Below, piece after piece: positions 35,103-44,278 of a stretch of 64,000 bases of DNA. The translations under genes and the position numbers were made by a program. The DNA lies in assembly GCA_963724805.1 (NCBI GenBank), contig CAVRWA010000012.1:62001-126000 (forward strand), in the 5' to 3' direction. Position 1 is the stretch's first letter, and each line of letters opens with the position of its first letter. Source of the stretch: CAVQZA01 sp963724805 (GTDB lineage: Bacteria; Actinomycetota; Thermoleophilia; Gaiellales; Gaiellaceae). The notes beneath the pieces were generated by a model. It searched no databases. It was given only the letters and a program-made list of their open reading frames with translations, and was not told where the DNA came from.

Positions 35103-35767
35103 ACCCTGAACGACGGGCAGAGGTCTGCGAGCACGCAGTCCTGGCAGCGGGGTCGGCGCGCCTGGCACACGCGCCGGCCGTGCCAGATCAGCAGGTGGGG
35201 GAACCGGTGCCAGTCGGCGCGCGGGACGAGCCGAACGAGGTCGCGCTCGATCTTGACCGGGTCGTCCTCCTTCGTCAGCCCGAGGCGCTGCGAGAGCCGC
35301 CGTACGTGCGTGTCGACGACGATCCCCTGCGCCTCGCCGAGCTCTGCGGCGACGACGTTCGCGGTCTTGCGCGCGACTCCGGGCAGGCGCAGCAGGTCAC
35401 CCATGCGCCTCGGCACCGCACCGTCGTAGTCGTCGAGGAGGACCCGCATCGTGCCGCGGATCGCCTTCGCCTTCTGGCGGAAGAAGCCGGTCTGGTAGAT
35501 GTCGCGCTCGAGCTCCTCCTGGGGCACGGCGAGGTAGTCCTCGGGGCGTCGGTACTTGCGAAACAGGGTCTCGGTGACCCGGTTGACGTTCACGTCGGTC
35601 GTCTGGGCGGAGAGCATCACGGAGACGAGCAGCTCCAGGTCGGTGCGGAAGCGGAGCGCGATCTCGGCGTCGGCGTGCTCGGCGGCGAGGCGCTCGATGA
35701 TCGGGCGGATCCGGTCGCGCCTGCGGCCGACGCGAAGGCGCGCCTCGGCAACGAAGGAGCGCGCCAT
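35099..35767 (-). CDS. nth: Endonuclease III (DNA glycosylase / AP lyase)
   Basis: 222-residue base-excision enzyme for oxidised pyrimidines. The helix-hairpin-helix is LPGVARKTANVV with catalytic K134, and D152 follows in IVVDTHVRRLSQRLG. The 4Fe-4S cluster is C201-X6-C208-X2-C211-X5-C217, intact. ATG at 35767 shares one base with the stop of the upstream helicase gene (TGATG), so nth is the third gene of a repair operon with the AddA/AddB pair. Confidence 0.95.
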   Translation of the reverse strand: MARSFVAEARLRVGRRRDRIRPIIERLAAEHADAEIALRFRTDLELLVSVMLSAQTTDVNVNRVTETLFRKYRRPEDYLAVPQEELERDIYQTGFFRQKAKAIRGTMRVLLDDYDGAVPRRMGDLLRLPGVARKTANVVAAELGEAQGIVVDTHVRRLSQRLGLTKEDDPVKIERDLVRLVPRADWHRFPHLLIWHGRRVCQARRPRCQDCVLADLCPSFRV

Positions 35768-38700
35768 CAGTCGTCGAGGAGCCGGGGGCCGGCGCAGACG
35801 ACGTCGAGCGCCGGGCAGCCGGCGCACGCGAACTCGCTCGGGGTCGGGCGGAAGTCGCCGGCCTGGATCGCCGCGATCGCCTCCGACAGGCCCGCCTCGA
35901 GCCGGGGCAGGTCGGCGAGCGTGAACGTGGTCGAGACGACGGCGTCCGGGCGCTCGAGGAACGCATAGACGACCTCGACCTCCTCCGCGCCTGCGCGGAA
36001 GCAGACGAGCGCGTAGACGAGCCGCTGCAGCCTGTAGTCGCTCTCGATCAGCTCCTCGGGCGCGGCGTCGCCGAGCACGTTCGTCTTGTAGTCGAGCACG
36101 AGCGCCCGCGGCCCGTCGTGGTGCAGCACGTCGAGGCGCCCGCGCAAGAGCACGCCGTCGTGCTCGAACGCGAACGGGCGCTCCGGAGCGGCTCCTTCGA
36201 GCGCCGCGATGCGCGCGGCCAGCGGCGATGAGCAATACGCCTCGACGAAGCCCGCGATGCGCGCGAGCTCCTCGTCGGTCACGCCGGGATACCACGTGCG
36301 CACCTGCTCGAAGTCAGGGGGCGCCGGGGCGCGAAGGTCGACGAGCTCGAGCAGCCGGTGGACGGCGTCGCCGACCTCGGTCGCCGCGAGCCCCGACTCT
36401 CCGGGGAGCGCCAGCCGGGCGTCGGCAGGCTGCATGCCCGCGACGCGCTCGGCGTAGTAGCGGAACGAGCAGCGCTCGAAGAGCGCGAGGGCGCTGTACG
36501 AGAGGCGGCGCACCCGGTGGAGCGGCGGCGCCGGGATCGCCGGCAGCGCCGGCAGAGGCAGCGGCGTCTCGACCGGACCTTCCGGCAGCGCAGTGAAGAG
36601 GGCCAGCTGCCCCTCCTCCGGCACGTCCGGCTCGCTTGTGCTCATGAGCATTTGGGATCCGGTTTCGGGCCTGTAGCGGTCGAGCCGAACCAGCAGCCGC
36701 GCGTCGTCGCGCTCGAGCTCGACCGGCGCTTTCCCCGCTCCGGCGAGCTCCTCCGAGGCGTCGATCCGGCCCAGCACCCAGCCGATCGGCGTCGCCTCGC
36801 CGGGCTGCTCGAGGTCGGCCGCCCCGGAGACGATCAGCCGGTCGATCGCGCGTGTCATCGCCACGTAGTAGAGACGGAGGCGCTCGGCGCGCTCCTCGGC
36901 CTCGCGCGCGACGCGTACCTCCTCGTAGTCGAAGACCGAGCGGCGACCGCTCGAGACCGGGTCGACCATGCGGAAGCCGAACCGGCCGTCGGAGAGCGCG
37001 ATGATCTCGTCCGCCGCCGGAGCCGCACGCTCGCGGCTCGCGTCGGCGACCACGACGACCTTGAACTCGAGCCCCTTCGCCGCGTGGATCGTGAGCAGCC
37101 GCACCGCGTCGGCGCCCTCCTCCTCGGCGACCGCCTCGAGCTCCTTCGCCCCCACCGCCTCCTGCTCGCGCACGAAGCGCACGAAGCCTTCTACGTCCGG
37201 TCCGCGCAGCTCCTCGTATGAGCGCGCGAGACGCGCCAGCTTGCGCAGGTTCGCGTAGCGTCGCCGTCCGTCCCACTGCGCCAGCACCGCGAGGTCGTAG
37301 TCGTGTTCGGACACCACCTGCTCGCAGAGCCGCTCGAGCGAGAGCCGGGTCGAAGCCGCCGAGAGCCGCTCGTAACGCTGCCGGAAGGCGCGCAGCAGCC
37401 GCTCGTCCTCGGCCCTGATCCCGGGCACCTGGCCCCGCTCGAGCCCGACGAAGAGCGGTCGCCGGCCGGTGTGGCGACGCAGGAGCACGAGCGCGTCGTT
37501 GCTGACCCCGACGAACGGCGAGGCGAGCACGGTGACGAGCGCCTCGTCGTCGTAGCGGTTGTGCAGGAGGCGCAGGTAGGCGAGCAGGTCGACCACCTGC
37601 TGCTGGCCGAAGTAGCCACGGCCGGTGGCACGGTAGGTCGGGAGACCGGCGGCGCGAAGCTCTTCCTCGTACCACTCGGCGTCGGTGCCGGCCGCGAAGA
37701 GGAGCACGATCTCGCCGGGGGTCGCGGCGCCGGACTCGACGAGCTCCCTGACGCGGGTCGCCACGTGCCGCGCCTCTGCGCGGCGCCAGTGCACGCCGGT
37801 GCCCGCGTAGCTCGGCTTGTCGGTGACGAGCAGCTCGACCGGGCTGCCGAACACCGGGTCGGGGAACTCGCCGGATGCGGCGAGCGGCTGGAACTCGTCG
37901 CCGAAGTCGGGCCCGAAGAGGAAGTTCACCGCGGCGAGGACCTCGGGGCGCGAGCGATAGTTGCGCGTGAGCGGCAGCACCTCGCCGGCCTGGGCGCGGC
38001 GCTCGCGGAAGACGTGCACGTCGGCGTGCCGGAAGCCGTAGATCGACTGAAACTCGTCGCCCACGAAGAAGAGCTCGCGCTCGCCCGGCCCGGAGGCGAT
38101 CAGGTCGATCAGCTCGCACTGGAGCCGGTTCGTGTCCTGGAACTCGTCCACGGAGATCGTCCGGAAGCGCATGCTGGCGCGCTCGCGGAGCTCGGGGTGG
38201 TCGCGCAGGAGGTCGCGGGCGGCGAGCTGGAGATCCTCGAAGTCGAGCGCCGACTCGCGCTCCTTCGCCGCCTGGTACGCCTCCGCGAACCGCGACAGCA
38301 GCTCCTGCAGCAGCTCGTGGTCGCGGGCGGCGAGCTCGTCGAGCGCGGCCCGCTCGACGGCCTTGCGGGCCTCCTCGTACGCCGCGGCCCGCTCGCCGCG
38401 CGCACGCAGCGGAGCCAGGTCGAGCAGGCGCTCGGGGAGCGCGGTCTCGGACGCGATCCGGAGCGCCTCCTCGGCGTTCGTGCGCTGCAACTCGGTCGCG
38501 GCCGTGTCGGCCACCAGGCCGCGGGCCGCCTCGTGCAGCTCGGCGAGCCGTTCCTCGAGCCGGGGCCGCCCCTCGTCGAGCGCGAGCTCGAGCGGGCGGC
38601 CGGCGGAGCGCAACGTTTCGTACACGCCCGTGAGCATCCGCCTGAGCCCGCCGGCGCCATACGTCGCGAGTAGCTGCAGGCGCTCGGGCTCCCCGTTCTC

Positions 38701-39123
38701 GCAGAACGCCGCGAGCGCCGACTGGAACGCCTCGCCGCGGATCACGCGTCCCTGGCTCTCGTCGAGGACGCGGAAGCGCGGGTCCAGCCCCGCCGCGAAC
38801 GGGTGGGCCTTCAGCAGCCGCAGGCAGAACCCGTGAATGGTCGAAATCCAGGCGCCGTCGAGCTCGCGCGCCAGGTCGTGGCGGCCGCGCTCGGCCAGCG
38901 CGGCGCGGATCCGCGAGCGGAGCTCCCCGGCGGCGCGCTCGGTGTAGGTGATCACGAGGTTCGACTCGACGTCGAGCCCGCGCTCGCAGACAGCCCGCAC
39001 GAACCGCTCGACGAGCACGCTCGTCTTCCCGGTCCCCGCTCCCGCCGAGACGAAGACGAGTCCGTCGGCGTCGACCGCGGCGAGCTGCTCCGGGTTCAGC
39101 CCCGTCAGCTGGTCCACAGTCAC
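35767..39123 (-). CDS. UvrD/AddA-type helicase-nuclease
   Basis: 1118 residues. Superfamily 1A helicase: Walker A SAGAGTGKTSVLVERF, ISTIHGFCLRLL (motif Ib), VDEFQDTNRLQ (motif II), TRNYRSRPEVL (IV) and LLTIHAAKGLEFKVVVV (V), then a PD-(D/E)XK nuclease with RGRLDVLHHDGPRALVLDYKTN. Unlike classical AddA, it has cysteines flanking the nuclease, LALFERCSFRYYAE and the terminal CAGCPALDVVC, as in Fe-S RecB-type nucleases. GTG at 39123 overlaps the AddB stop (GTGA). Processes double-strand ends for recombination. Confidence 0.9.
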   Translation of the reverse strand: MTVDQLTGLNPEQLAAVDADGLVFVSAGAGTGKTSVLVERFVRAVCERGLDVESNLVITYTERAAGELRSRIRAALAERGRHDLARELDGAWISTIHGFCLRLLKAHPFAAGLDPRFRVLDESQGRVIRGEAFQSALAAFCENGEPERLQLLATYGAGGLRRMLTGVYETLRSAGRPLELALDEGRPRLEERLAELHEAARGLVADTAATELQRTNAEEALRIASETALPERLLDLAPLRARGERAAAYEEARKAVERAALDELAARDHELLQELLSRFAEAYQAAKERESALDFEDLQLAARDLLRDHPELRERASMRFRTISVDEFQDTNRLQCELIDLIASGPGERELFFVGDEFQSIYGFRHADVHVFRERRAQAGEVLPLTRNYRSRPEVLAAVNFLFGPDFGDEFQPLAASGEFPDPVFGSPVELLVTDKPSYAGTGVHWRRAEARHVATRVRELVESGAATPGEIVLLFAAGTDAEWYEEELRAAGLPTYRATGRGYFGQQQVVDLLAYLRLLHNRYDDEALVTVLASPFVGVSNDALVLLRRHTGRRPLFVGLERGQVPGIRAEDERLLRAFRQRYERLSAASTRLSLERLCEQVVSEHDYDLAVLAQWDGRRRYANLRKLARLARSYEELRGPDVEGFVRFVREQEAVGAKELEAVAEEEGADAVRLLTIHAAKGLEFKVVVVADASRERAAPAADEIIALSDGRFGFRMVDPVSSGRRSVFDYEEVRVAREAEERAERLRLYYVAMTRAIDRLIVSGAADLEQPGEATPIGWVLGRIDASEELAGAGKAPVELERDDARLLVRLDRYRPETGSQMLMSTSEPDVPEEGQLALFTALPEGPVETPLPLPALPAIPAPPLHRVRRLSYSALALFERCSFRYYAERVAGMQPADARLALPGESGLAATEVGDAVHRLLELVDLRAPAPPDFEQVRTWYPGVTDEELARIAGFVEAYCSSPLAARIAALEGAAPERPFAFEHDGVLLRGRLDVLHHDGPRALVLDYKTNVLGDAAPEELIESDYRLQRLVYALVCFRAGAEEVEVVYAFLERPDAVVSTTFTLADLPRLEAGLSEAIAAIQAGDFRPTPSEFACAGCPALDVVCAGPRLLDD

Positions 39124-42041
39124 GCGCGCCGCACCCTGCACATCGGCCAGAGATCGCACCAGGACGGGCACTCGCCGCCCTTCGGGTCGTGGTGGACGTC
39201 GCCCTGGCGGATCCGCTCGCCGAAGGCCCGCGCGTGGTCCCGCGCCCGCTCGGTCAGCGCCCAGAAGGCCTCGTCGTCGAGGTAGTCGTTGCGGTTGAGT
39301 CCGGCGACCGTCTCCTCACCGGCCCGCAGCACGCCGCGCGCCTTGCGCTCTCCGGCGAGCGCGCGGTACAGGCCGCCGAGCGGCTCGATCCCGACGAGGT
39401 CGCGCAGGACGAGCATGTAGAGCGGGATCTGGAGCCGCAGCTCGGATTCGATCTGCGCGGCAGAGTGGACGCTCTTTCCCGACTTGTAGTCCTGCACGAT
39501 CCCGCTCGCCGAGTGAGGGTCGACGTCGATCCGGTCGATCTTCCCCGAGAGGCTGAGCCCGCCGCCGAGATCGAGGCCGCGCTGCAGCTCCGGCGCCGAG
39601 CGCTCGCTCCCGAACGAGACCTCGAAGCGGCGGGGCACGAGCGGCAGCTCCGAGCGGGCCTCGGCGCGCACGAACTGCTCGAGGTCACGCCAGAGCGAGC
39701 CCTCGAGCTCCCGCCGCTGCAGCTCGGTCAGCTCGAGGCGCACGCCGCCGCGGAGCGCGTCCTCGAAGCAGCCGCGCAGGAATCGCAGCGCGTCCTCGAG
39801 CACCGGCTCGCTCACCTGCTCGCAGCCGAGCTCCTTCGGCAGGCCGGAGTAGAACTTGAACAGCACCTGGTGCGCGACCTGCCCGCGGAGCATCGGGTCG
39901 ACCTCGGCGTCGATCGTCTTCGGATCGACGACGCGCTCGATCAGCCACGCGGAAGAGCAGTCGGCGAAGCGCTCGAGCTCGGTGACGCCGAAGGTCGTGC
40001 GCGTGCCGAGCCAGGACAGCGCGGCCGGGCTCACGAGCCGGGTCGGCCGCTCGAACGCGCGGCGGGCACGCTCGAGCCGACGCTCCCAGCCGTTCCCGGC
40101 TGCGAGCGCCTCGGCGGCTCCCGGGCCCACCGGCCAGAGCGCCGCGACCGCACGAAGCCGCTCGCGCTCGCTCGGCGCGGTCTCGACCGGCCAGGTCAGG
40201 GCCGACAGCGCACGGCGGCGTGTCCAGCGGGCGGTGTCGTCGGCCGGGAAGACGGCGCGCACCTCCTCCCAGAACGGGCTCGGCTCGCGTGGGCTGCCCT
40301 CGTCGGTGGCGGCCTCGCGGACGAGGTAGAGCCGCTCCAGCGCCCGCGTGCAGGCGGTGTAGAAGAGGTAGCGCTCGCGGGAGACCTGATCGGGGCGCTG
40401 CAGCCTCGCAGAGGCGAAGGTGCGACGCTGCTCCTCGTCGAGGAAAGGCGAGGTCGGCTCGCGCCTCGGGAGGCTGCCCTCCTCGAGCCCGAGCACGAAG
40501 ACGGCGTCGAACCTCCGGGTGCGGGCCCGCATCAGGTCGAGCACGGCGACGCGCTCCGGTTCCGCGGGCGCTGCGAGGAGCACGGTCGCCCGCTCCAGCG
40601 CCGCGACGAGGTCGTCGCGCTCGAGCGTCCCGCCCAGCCCGACCCACTCCTCCAGCTCGCCGGCCAGCCGCGCCACCGTGTCGTAGGCGCGCAGGTCCTG
40701 CCGGGACGTCTCTCCAGCCCCGGAGGCATCGAGCCCGTACGCGGCGCGAAGCATCGAGCTCGAGAGGCTGCGCACCGCCTCGAGCGGCGTCGCGGCCGCC
40801 CTGACCAGCCCGAGGGCCGTCAAGGGCCCCTCGTTGAGGCTCTCGGTCTCCTCGAGGACGCGCTCCGGGGTGTGGATCGCGCGGCCGCGCAACCTCCCCT
40901 CGACGAAGTCGACGCGGGCGCGAGGAAGGCCGGCGTAAGGAGTGCGCAGGAAGGCGAACAGCTCGCGCCGCCCCCCGCCGAGCCACGCGAAGCGAAGCAG
41001 GGCCACGAGGGCCTGGCCGAACGGGGTCTGCGTGAGCCGGATGCGGCCCTCGAGGCCGTACGGGATCCCGAGCGAGCCGAATGCCGTGTCGAGGGGGGCC
41101 CGCAGCCGCTCCAGCGACGGGCAGACGACCCCGATCCGCTCGGGCGGCGTACCCGCGCCGAGGAGGCTGAGGATCTCCTCGCCGACGAGCTCGAGTGCGC
41201 CGCGCGGGCCGGCGCCTTCGAAGAACCTGATCGCACCTTCCAGCGGAGGAGCCTCGCCCGGCGCGACGGGGCCGAAGAGGGTGCGCTCGAGGTGCGCGAG
41301 CGCCGGTCGGGCGAACTCGCCGGACCGAGGCTGCAGCTCCTCGATTCGGCCCGCCGCGAGCGCGGCCAGGTCCTCCGCCGTCCCGGCCAGCGAGGAGAAG
41401 GCTGCGCGGCCCGGCTCGTAGGGAAGCGACACCGTGACCTCCGTCCGGCCGGCGAGTGCTTCCAGCAGTGCCCACTCCGCGCCGGTCAGGTCCTCGAACC
41501 CGTAGGCGAACACCGGCTCGCCGTGCCAGGCCCCGAGGTCACCGGCGAGCCGCTCGGCGCCACGGCGGCGCTGCAGGTCGCGGTCCCAGAGCCGGAGCGC
41601 GTCGAGCTCCTCGCGGTAGCCGGCGTAGAGGCGGGCCAGGTCGCCCTCGAGCGCGGCCGGGTCGAGCAGTCCGGACTCGAGCTCGGAGACGGCCGCGAGC
41701 AGAGCGTCGGCGAATCCTCCGAAGCGGGCCGACCGGCCCAGGCCGTTCAGCTCCACATGCGAGATCGCGCGTCTCGCGATCAGCACCCGCTGCGCGTCGG
41801 TGGCGACGGCGCGGACATCCGGGTCGTCGCGGACGAGGCGCTCGAAGAGGTCGTCGAAAGTGCCGATCGAGCCCGCGAGGAGCACCGGCGTCCGGCGCAG
41901 CAGGTCGCGCTCGACACGTTCGACGTCCGACCGGTTCGGCACGATCAATACCGGTTCGCGCCCGAGCGAGTCGAGATAGCGCTCGAGCAGGAGTTCGACC
42001 TTGCCGGCGTTCGCCGGTCCGGCGATCAGCGTCAGCGGCAT
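39120..42041 (-). CDS. AddB-type helicase-nuclease subunit
   Basis: 973-residue partner of the helicase at 35767. A weak Walker A-like GPANAGKVELL is at the start (no Ser/Thr after Lys), with inactivated helicase-like domains through the middle (FVLGLEEGSLPRREPT is the usual AddB marker). The C-terminal nuclease reads SGKIDRIDVDP...IVQDYKSGK, with a Fe-S set C in ERFADCSSAWLIE and the terminal CPSWCDLWPMC. Both subunits thus have a full nuclease. ATG at 42041. Confidence 0.9.
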   Translation of the reverse strand: MPLTLIAGPANAGKVELLLERYLDSLGREPVLIVPNRSDVERVERDLLRRTPVLLAGSIGTFDDLFERLVRDDPDVRAVATDAQRVLIARRAISHVELNGLGRSARFGGFADALLAAVSELESGLLDPAALEGDLARLYAGYREELDALRLWDRDLQRRRGAERLAGDLGAWHGEPVFAYGFEDLTGAEWALLEALAGRTEVTVSLPYEPGRAAFSSLAGTAEDLAALAAGRIEELQPRSGEFARPALAHLERTLFGPVAPGEAPPLEGAIRFFEGAGPRGALELVGEEILSLLGAGTPPERIGVVCPSLERLRAPLDTAFGSLGIPYGLEGRIRLTQTPFGQALVALLRFAWLGGGRRELFAFLRTPYAGLPRARVDFVEGRLRGRAIHTPERVLEETESLNEGPLTALGLVRAAATPLEAVRSLSSSMLRAAYGLDASGAGETSRQDLRAYDTVARLAGELEEWVGLGGTLERDDLVAALERATVLLAAPAEPERVAVLDLMRARTRRFDAVFVLGLEEGSLPRREPTSPFLDEEQRRTFASARLQRPDQVSRERYLFYTACTRALERLYLVREAATDEGSPREPSPFWEEVRAVFPADDTARWTRRRALSALTWPVETAPSERERLRAVAALWPVGPGAAEALAAGNGWERRLERARRAFERPTRLVSPAALSWLGTRTTFGVTELERFADCSSAWLIERVVDPKTIDAEVDPMLRGQVAHQVLFKFYSGLPKELGCEQVSEPVLEDALRFLRGCFEDALRGGVRLELTELQRRELEGSLWRDLEQFVRAEARSELPLVPRRFEVSFGSERSAPELQRGLDLGGGLSLSGKIDRIDVDPHSASGIVQDYKSGKSVHSAAQIESELRLQIPLYMLVLRDLVGIEPLGGLYRALAGERKARGVLRAGEETVAGLNRNDYLDDEAFWALTERARDHARAFGERIRQGDVHHDPKGGECPSWCDLWPMCRVRRA

Positions 42042-42120
42042 CTACCCATGCTAGTCCCGGTGCCCGACGGCTCCGCTTACGGGTGTGCCGAAAGCGAGGA
42101 AAGAGCGGAGAAATTGGAGA

Positions 42121-42137
42121 GGCGGGTCAGGCCCGCC
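42121..42137 (-). terminator. Possible terminator hairpin after the zinc-finger gene
   Basis: GGCGGG (42121-42126) pairs with CCCGCC (42132-42137) across a 5-base loop. It lies 9 bases after the stop of the small gene at 42147 on the minus strand and is followed there by TCTCCAATTTCTCC, a weak T run. Confidence 0.4.
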
Positions 42138-42146
42138 CCTCCGTCT

Positions 42147-42341
42147 CTACACGGCTGTCTTGGGCCGACGGCCGCGTCGCGCGGCTGCGTGGCCGGGCAT
42201 CCCGCCGGCACACGAGTCGCAAAGGTCGGCCTGCTTCGCTCCGCGACGGGCGTCGGTATAGGTCAGGCGCATCGTCGCGCCCTTTCCCTCCTCCACTTCC
42301 TTGTCGCACTTATCGCAAACGAGAACTGTCTTTCGCGCCAC
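42147..42341 (-). CDS. Small zinc-finger protein with AT-hook-like tail (64 aa)
   Basis: 64 residues with two CxxC pairs, C9/C12 and C41/C44, flanking a short beta segment (ATMRLTYTDA), and a basic tail AARRGRRPKTAV whose RGRRP resembles an AT-hook or the Lsr2-type DNA-binding RGR motif. This points to a small nucleic-acid-binding protein. GTG at 42341 has a strong AGGAGG 4 bases upstream. Upstream of it lies a 125-base divergent gap with the dehydrogenase at 42467. No homologue can be named. Confidence 0.72.
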   Translation of the reverse strand: MARKTVLVCDKCDKEVEEGKGATMRLTYTDARRGAKQADLCDSCAGGMPGHAAARRGRRPKTAV

Positions 42342-42452
42342 GAATCCTCCTGAATGTAAGCGGTCAGCTGGAGTGATCGTAGCCGGAATGTCGATGGAAA
42401 TCCAGCAGCGCTAATTCGCGGCCTGAGTGGATTAACCGCCGACAATTGACGC

Positions 42453-42458
42453 TAGAAT
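42453..42458 (+). promoter_or_regulatory. -10 box TAGAAT, probable leaderless start
   Basis: TAGAAT ends 8 bases before GTG at 42467. ATTAAC at 42431-42436 is a weak candidate -35 region with a 16-base spacer. No Shine-Dalgarno site is present. Confidence 0.45.
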
Positions 42459-42466
42459 CCGGCTTC

Positions 42467-43537
42467 GTGGACGAGAACACGATCGTTGTGCTGGAGGGCG
42501 ACGACACCGGCCAGGAACTGCTCGAGGAGGCGCTACGCGTCCTGCAGCCCGAGGCGATCGGGCTCGAGCTGGCCTTGCCACGCCACGACCTCTCGCTCGC
42601 GCGTCGCCGCGCGACCGACAACGCCGTCGTCCACGAGGCTGCAGCTGCGATCCGCGAGCACGGTCTCGGCTTGAAGGCGGCGACCGTCACGCCCGAGGGC
42701 CGCGACGACATCGGGTCGCCGAACCGGATTCTGCGCGAGGAGATCGGCGGGCGGGTGATCGTCCGCACGGGCCGCCGGATCCCCGGAGTGATTCCGGTCG
42801 GCGGCGTGCACGCTCCGATCTCGATCGTGCGGATGGCGGTCGGCGACGCATACGGCGCGAAGGAATGGCGCGAGGGCGAAGGCGACGACGAGGTCGCCTT
42901 TCGCACCGAGCGGATCGAGCGCCGGATCTGCAAAGCGGTCGCCGAATTCGCGTTCCGCCAGGCCGAGCGCTCGGGCGCGCGGGTGTTCGGCGGCCCGAAG
43001 TACACCGTCAGCCCGACCTACGAGGGGATGCTGAAAGAGGAGATGGACGCGGCGGCCGCGCGCCATCCGGACGTTCCCTACGAGCCGCAGCTGATCGACG
43101 CAACCTTCGCGCTTCTGATCGCCTCCAGCGGAGCGCCGCTGGTGATCCCCGCCCTCAACCGTGACGGCGACATCCTCTCCGACCTCGTGTTGCCGCTCTT
43201 CGGCTCGATCGCCGGGTCGGAGTCCCTGCTCGTCGCCTTCGACGACGACTACGTGCCGCGCGCCGTGATGGCCGAGGCTGCGCACGGCACCGCGCCGTCG
43301 TTGAAGGGGAAGAACGTCGCCAATCCGATGGCGATGATCCTCGCGGGGGCGGCGCTGCTCGGATTCGGCGGCGAGGAGTCGCAGCAGGCGGGCCGGGCGA
43401 TCCGCGAGGCCTGCCTCGAGACGGTCGGCGACGGCGTGCGCACCGCCGACCTGGCCGGGAGCCACGGCACGAGCGAGTTCACCGACGAGGTGATCCGGCG
43501 AACCCGGACGAAGCTCGAGATCTGGGCCGCTCTCTGA
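42467..43537 (+). CDS. Isocitrate/isopropylmalate family dehydrogenase
   Basis: 356-residue beta-decarboxylating dehydrogenase. NTIVVLEGDDTGQELLEEAL is the N-terminal strand; LGLKAATVTPEG and GSPNRILREEIG give the substrate loop; FGGPKYTVSPTYEGMLKEEM holds the Lys/Tyr region; metal-binding Asp residues are in NRDGDILSDL and the cofactor-loop motif is AAHGTAPSLKGKNVANPMAMILAGAALL. The shape is nearer to the icd-like group common in actinobacteria than to LeuB, but substrate is not certain. GTG at 42467 is taken because a -10 box precedes it; the frame is open from 42446. Confidence 0.88.
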   Translation: MDENTIVVLEGDDTGQELLEEALRVLQPEAIGLELALPRHDLSLARRRATDNAVVHEAAAAIREHGLGLKAATVTPEGRDDIGSPNRILREEIGGRVIVRTGRRIPGVIPVGGVHAPISIVRMAVGDAYGAKEWREGEGDDEVAFRTERIERRICKAVAEFAFRQAERSGARVFGGPKYTVSPTYEGMLKEEMDAAAARHPDVPYEPQLIDATFALLIASSGAPLVIPALNRDGDILSDLVLPLFGSIAGSESLLVAFDDDYVPRAVMAEAAHGTAPSLKGKNVANPMAMILAGAALLGFGGEESQQAGRAIREACLETVGDGVRTADLAGSHGTSEFTDEVIRRTRTKLEIWAAL

Positions 43538-43547
43538 AGGCTCCGGT

Positions 43548-44183
43548 CTAGAGGGAGGCTGCGGCGGCGAGAGTCGAGCGGAAGCCGTCGCTCCACACCG
43601 TGAGGAATGCGTGTGCGAGCTCGGGGTCGAACTGGCCGCCGGCGCAGCGCTCGACCTCGTGTAGCGCGTCCCGCTCGGACATGGCCTGGCGGTACGGCCG
43701 CCCTGAGGTCATGGCATCGAATGCATCCGCCACGGCCAGCACGCGAGCCTCGACCGGGATCTCCACGCCGCCCAGCCCGTGCGGATAGCCACTCCCGTCC
43801 CAGCGCTCGTGATGGTGGAGTACGTACGGGAGCGCCGAGCGCACGGAGTCGATCGGCTCGATCAGTCGTGCGCCCGCGGCGGGGTGGGTTCGGATGGTGT
43901 TCAGCTCATCCGGTGTGAGCGGCCCCGGCTTCGAGAGGATGCGCGCAGGCACCGTCAGCTTGCCGATGTCGTGGAGCGCGCCGCCGATCCGCAGTGTCTC
44001 GAGGCGGCTCTCCGGCCAGCCGAGCCCCCGCGCGACGCCTTCCGCGAGGGTCGTGACGCGGAGCGAATGACCACGTGTGTACGGGTCGCGCGCCTCGATC
44101 GCAGAGGAGAGGGACGTGAGCATGCCAGGCGGGATTCCCTGCGGCGCTGCGTTTCCCTTCCCGCCCTGTGGAGCGTTCGTCAC
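43548..44183 (-). CDS. HD-GYP domain protein (cyclic-di-GMP phosphodiesterase-like)
   Basis: 211 residues made of one HD-GYP domain without a sensor. RDPYTRGHSLRVTTLAEGVA, H71-D72 in GGALHDIGKLTVP, IRTHPAAGARLIEP, HHHERWDGSGYPHGLGG with GYP at 132-134, and ADAFDAMTSGRPYRQAM are all intact. It should hydrolyse c-di-GMP or a related dinucleotide. The start is GTG at 44183. It converges with the dehydrogenase gene 10 bases away. Confidence 0.9.
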   Translation of the reverse strand: MTNAPQGGKGNAAPQGIPPGMLTSLSSAIEARDPYTRGHSLRVTTLAEGVARGLGWPESRLETLRIGGALHDIGKLTVPARILSKPGPLTPDELNTIRTHPAAGARLIEPIDSVRSALPYVLHHHERWDGSGYPHGLGGVEIPVEARVLAVADAFDAMTSGRPYRQAMSERDALHEVERCAGGQFDPELAHAFLTVWSDGFRSTLAAAASL

Positions 44184-44278
44184 TCGGCCGTGACAGTCTC
44201 GTCACAGACGCGCGAGCCGCGCCGCGATAGCCTCACGGCATCGGGGCGGGAGGTGGGGGGTTCCCGCAGTCAGACGCG

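Noticed and set aside
39189..42353. 1054-residue open frame on the plus strand opposite the AddB gene
   Set aside because: It is the antisense shadow of a gene with clear nuclease motifs; the translation is Arg/Glu/Gly/Leu-rich with no recognisable domain, as expected from high-GC wobble.
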